From positions 1-7,427 of the forward strand of contig CALBUZ010000125.1 of assembly GCA_937969105.1 (NCBI GenBank): 7,427 nt of DNA, in the 5' to 3' direction. The position numbers and the translations under genes were made by a program. How positions within the stretch are numbered: position 1 is the first letter of the stretch; each line of letters begins with the position of its first letter. Shown here one piece after another: positions 6,870 through 7,427 of this stretch. The notes beneath the pieces are model-generated. The model was not told the origin of the DNA, searched no databases, and saw nothing but the letters and a program-made list of their open reading frames with translations. This DNA comes from an uncultured Collinsella sp. Its GTDB lineage: Bacteria > Actinomycetota > Coriobacteriia > Coriobacteriales > Coriobacteriaceae.

Positions 6870-7280
6870 TCAGTCCTCCAGCTGCGCCCATTCGTGTGGG
6901 TCGTAGATCTTTGCGTGCTTGTCGGGCGTGTCACTCCAGTACTCTTCGTCCATAAAGGGCAGATATGCCTGAATGCCGGGGCAGATAAACGGAATCCGTT
7001 GCCGCTGCAGGCGCTCGCGCTGCCGCCGCTCCAGGTTCGTCTCGGATATGACGGTCGGCATGCCGGACAGCTCGACGAGGCTTGCCTGGATTCGCTTAAG
7101 GTCGGGGAGTCCCGCGTGCCATGACATCCGCATGATCAAAAAGGATGCACGGCGGTATTTTGCCTGCACCACAGTAATGGCGGGGCGCAGTGTGGGATGG
7201 ATTTTGTTCCGTTCGGGCCAAAGGTCAGCAGTGATCTCGAGGCCCAGGGTCTCCCATAGGTAATCAAGCTCTTCGTCCAT
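6870..7280 (-). CDS. hypothetical protein with an IPFIxPG-x-YLPF motif
   Basis: A 136-residue minus-strand protein I cannot name. The start ATG (7280-7278) has GAGG four bases upstream (7288-7285), and an in-frame stop lies a short way upstream (TAG, 7334-7332), so the N-terminus is well bounded. No signal peptide or membrane segment is visible. The middle (about 34-80) looks like an alternating strand/helix fold, with ITVVQAKYRRASFLIMRMSW (35-54) and LPDLKRIQASLVELSGMPTV. A very basic, Arg-rich helix (ERRQRERLQRQR, 84-95) runs into IPFICPG (96-102) and YLPF (106-109). From memory, this helix plus IPFI and LPF pattern resembles the N-terminal part of longer MarR-like regulators of Firmicutes and Coriobacteria. 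If so, the DNA-binding C-terminus is missing here and the acidic tail (DEEYWSDTPD onward) replaces it. Coding potential is fair and no other frame competes. Confidence 0.62.
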   Translation of the reverse strand: MDEELDYLWETLGLEITADLWPERNKIHPTLRPAITVVQAKYRRASFLIMRMSWHAGLPDLKRIQASLVELSGMPTVISETNLERRQRERLQRQRIPFICPGIQAYLPFMDEEYWSDTPDKHAKIYDPHEWAQLED

Positions 7281-7427
7281 GGCGCCTCGATATCTACGCG
7301 ATCGTTGATACTTCGATTGTGTTGCCTGGTGCTATCGTTTTCGCGGTAGAATCTGCCAGCGGTTGACGGCTACCGCTCGCGGCGTTTTGCCCTTCGTGTA
7401 CAGCGGTCGGCTTCACAGGTCCTTCAC
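7281..7427. other. 147-base gene-free tail
   Basis: No supported reading frame starts or ends here, and I recognise no tRNA or other RNA gene. It must contain the promoter of the minus-strand gene, but no clear -35/-10 pair is visible on that strand. It contains the inverted repeat described separately. Confidence 0.5.
7343..7376. repeat. inverted repeat with an embedded -10-like element
   Basis: GCGGTAG (7343-7349) and CTACCGC (7370-7376) are perfect 7-bp arms around 20 bases. The left arm overlaps TAGAAT (7347-7352), a good -10-like sequence on the + strand; TTGCCT (7322-7327) would be a weak -35 at 19-base spacing. This could be an operator over a + strand promoter for a gene beyond the window, or an operator for the minus-strand gene. 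Confidence 0.35.

Noticed and set aside
6500..6934. Minus-strand open frames crossing the 62-bp repeat array
   Set aside because: They translate the repeat in shifting frames and start inside the Spx-like gene or run into the minus-strand gene. They have no ribosome site and no protein-like conservation.
7350..7427. Start of a structured RNA such as SRP RNA or RNase P RNA
   Set aside because: A -10-like sequence and an inverted repeat are present, but I could not find conserved core motifs of any such RNA before the window ends.

Overview
The window reads as chromosomal DNA of a moderately high-GC Gram-positive bacterium. The closest match I can offer from memory is a gut Coriobacteriia member of the Collinsella type. 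This rests on GC-rich third codon positions, strong AGGAGG-like ribosome sites, a TTG and a GTG start, and protein sequences resembling that group. It is not proven from the sequence. All recognised genes are on the + strand except the last one.

Layout. Positions 1-102 hold the probable tail of an upstream gene and its intrinsic terminator. A serine recombinase (223-828) follows, with an unusual AAACCT/AGGTTT inverted repeat just upstream and a GC-rich hairpin on its stop codon. Next is a VanZ-family membrane protein (940-1518). A palindrome-rich intergenic region (1519-1715) then leads into a four-gene cell-wall sugar salvage cluster: a MurR-type RpiR regulator (1716-2567), the MurNAc-6-phosphate etherase MurQ (2578-3501), a MurP-type PTS EIIBC transporter (3559-4989), and a MupG-type 6-phospho-N-acetylmuramidase (5107-6159). 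After that come a small Spx/YffB-like thioredoxin-fold protein (6252-6611), a 62-bp tandem repeat array (6619-6850), an unrecognised minus-strand gene (6870-7280), and a 147-base tail with one inverted repeat.

How the genes work together. MurP would import and phosphorylate MurNAc or a MurNAc-GlcNAc disaccharide. MupG would split the phosphorylated disaccharide into MurNAc-6-P and GlcNAc. MurQ would remove the lactyl ether to give GlcNAc-6-P and D-lactate. MurR, which carries a sugar-phosphate-binding SIS domain, would adjust expression to MurNAc-6-P. No EIIA domain is encoded here, so MurP must borrow one. The same four functions form one operon in Staphylococcus aureus with mupG first. Here mupG is last and lies directly behind a strong intrinsic terminator.

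The least explained parts are the 62-bp repeat array, whose units can fold in two mutually exclusive ways with some paired substitutions, the terminator touching the mupG ribosome site, and the symmetric element in front of the recombinase.
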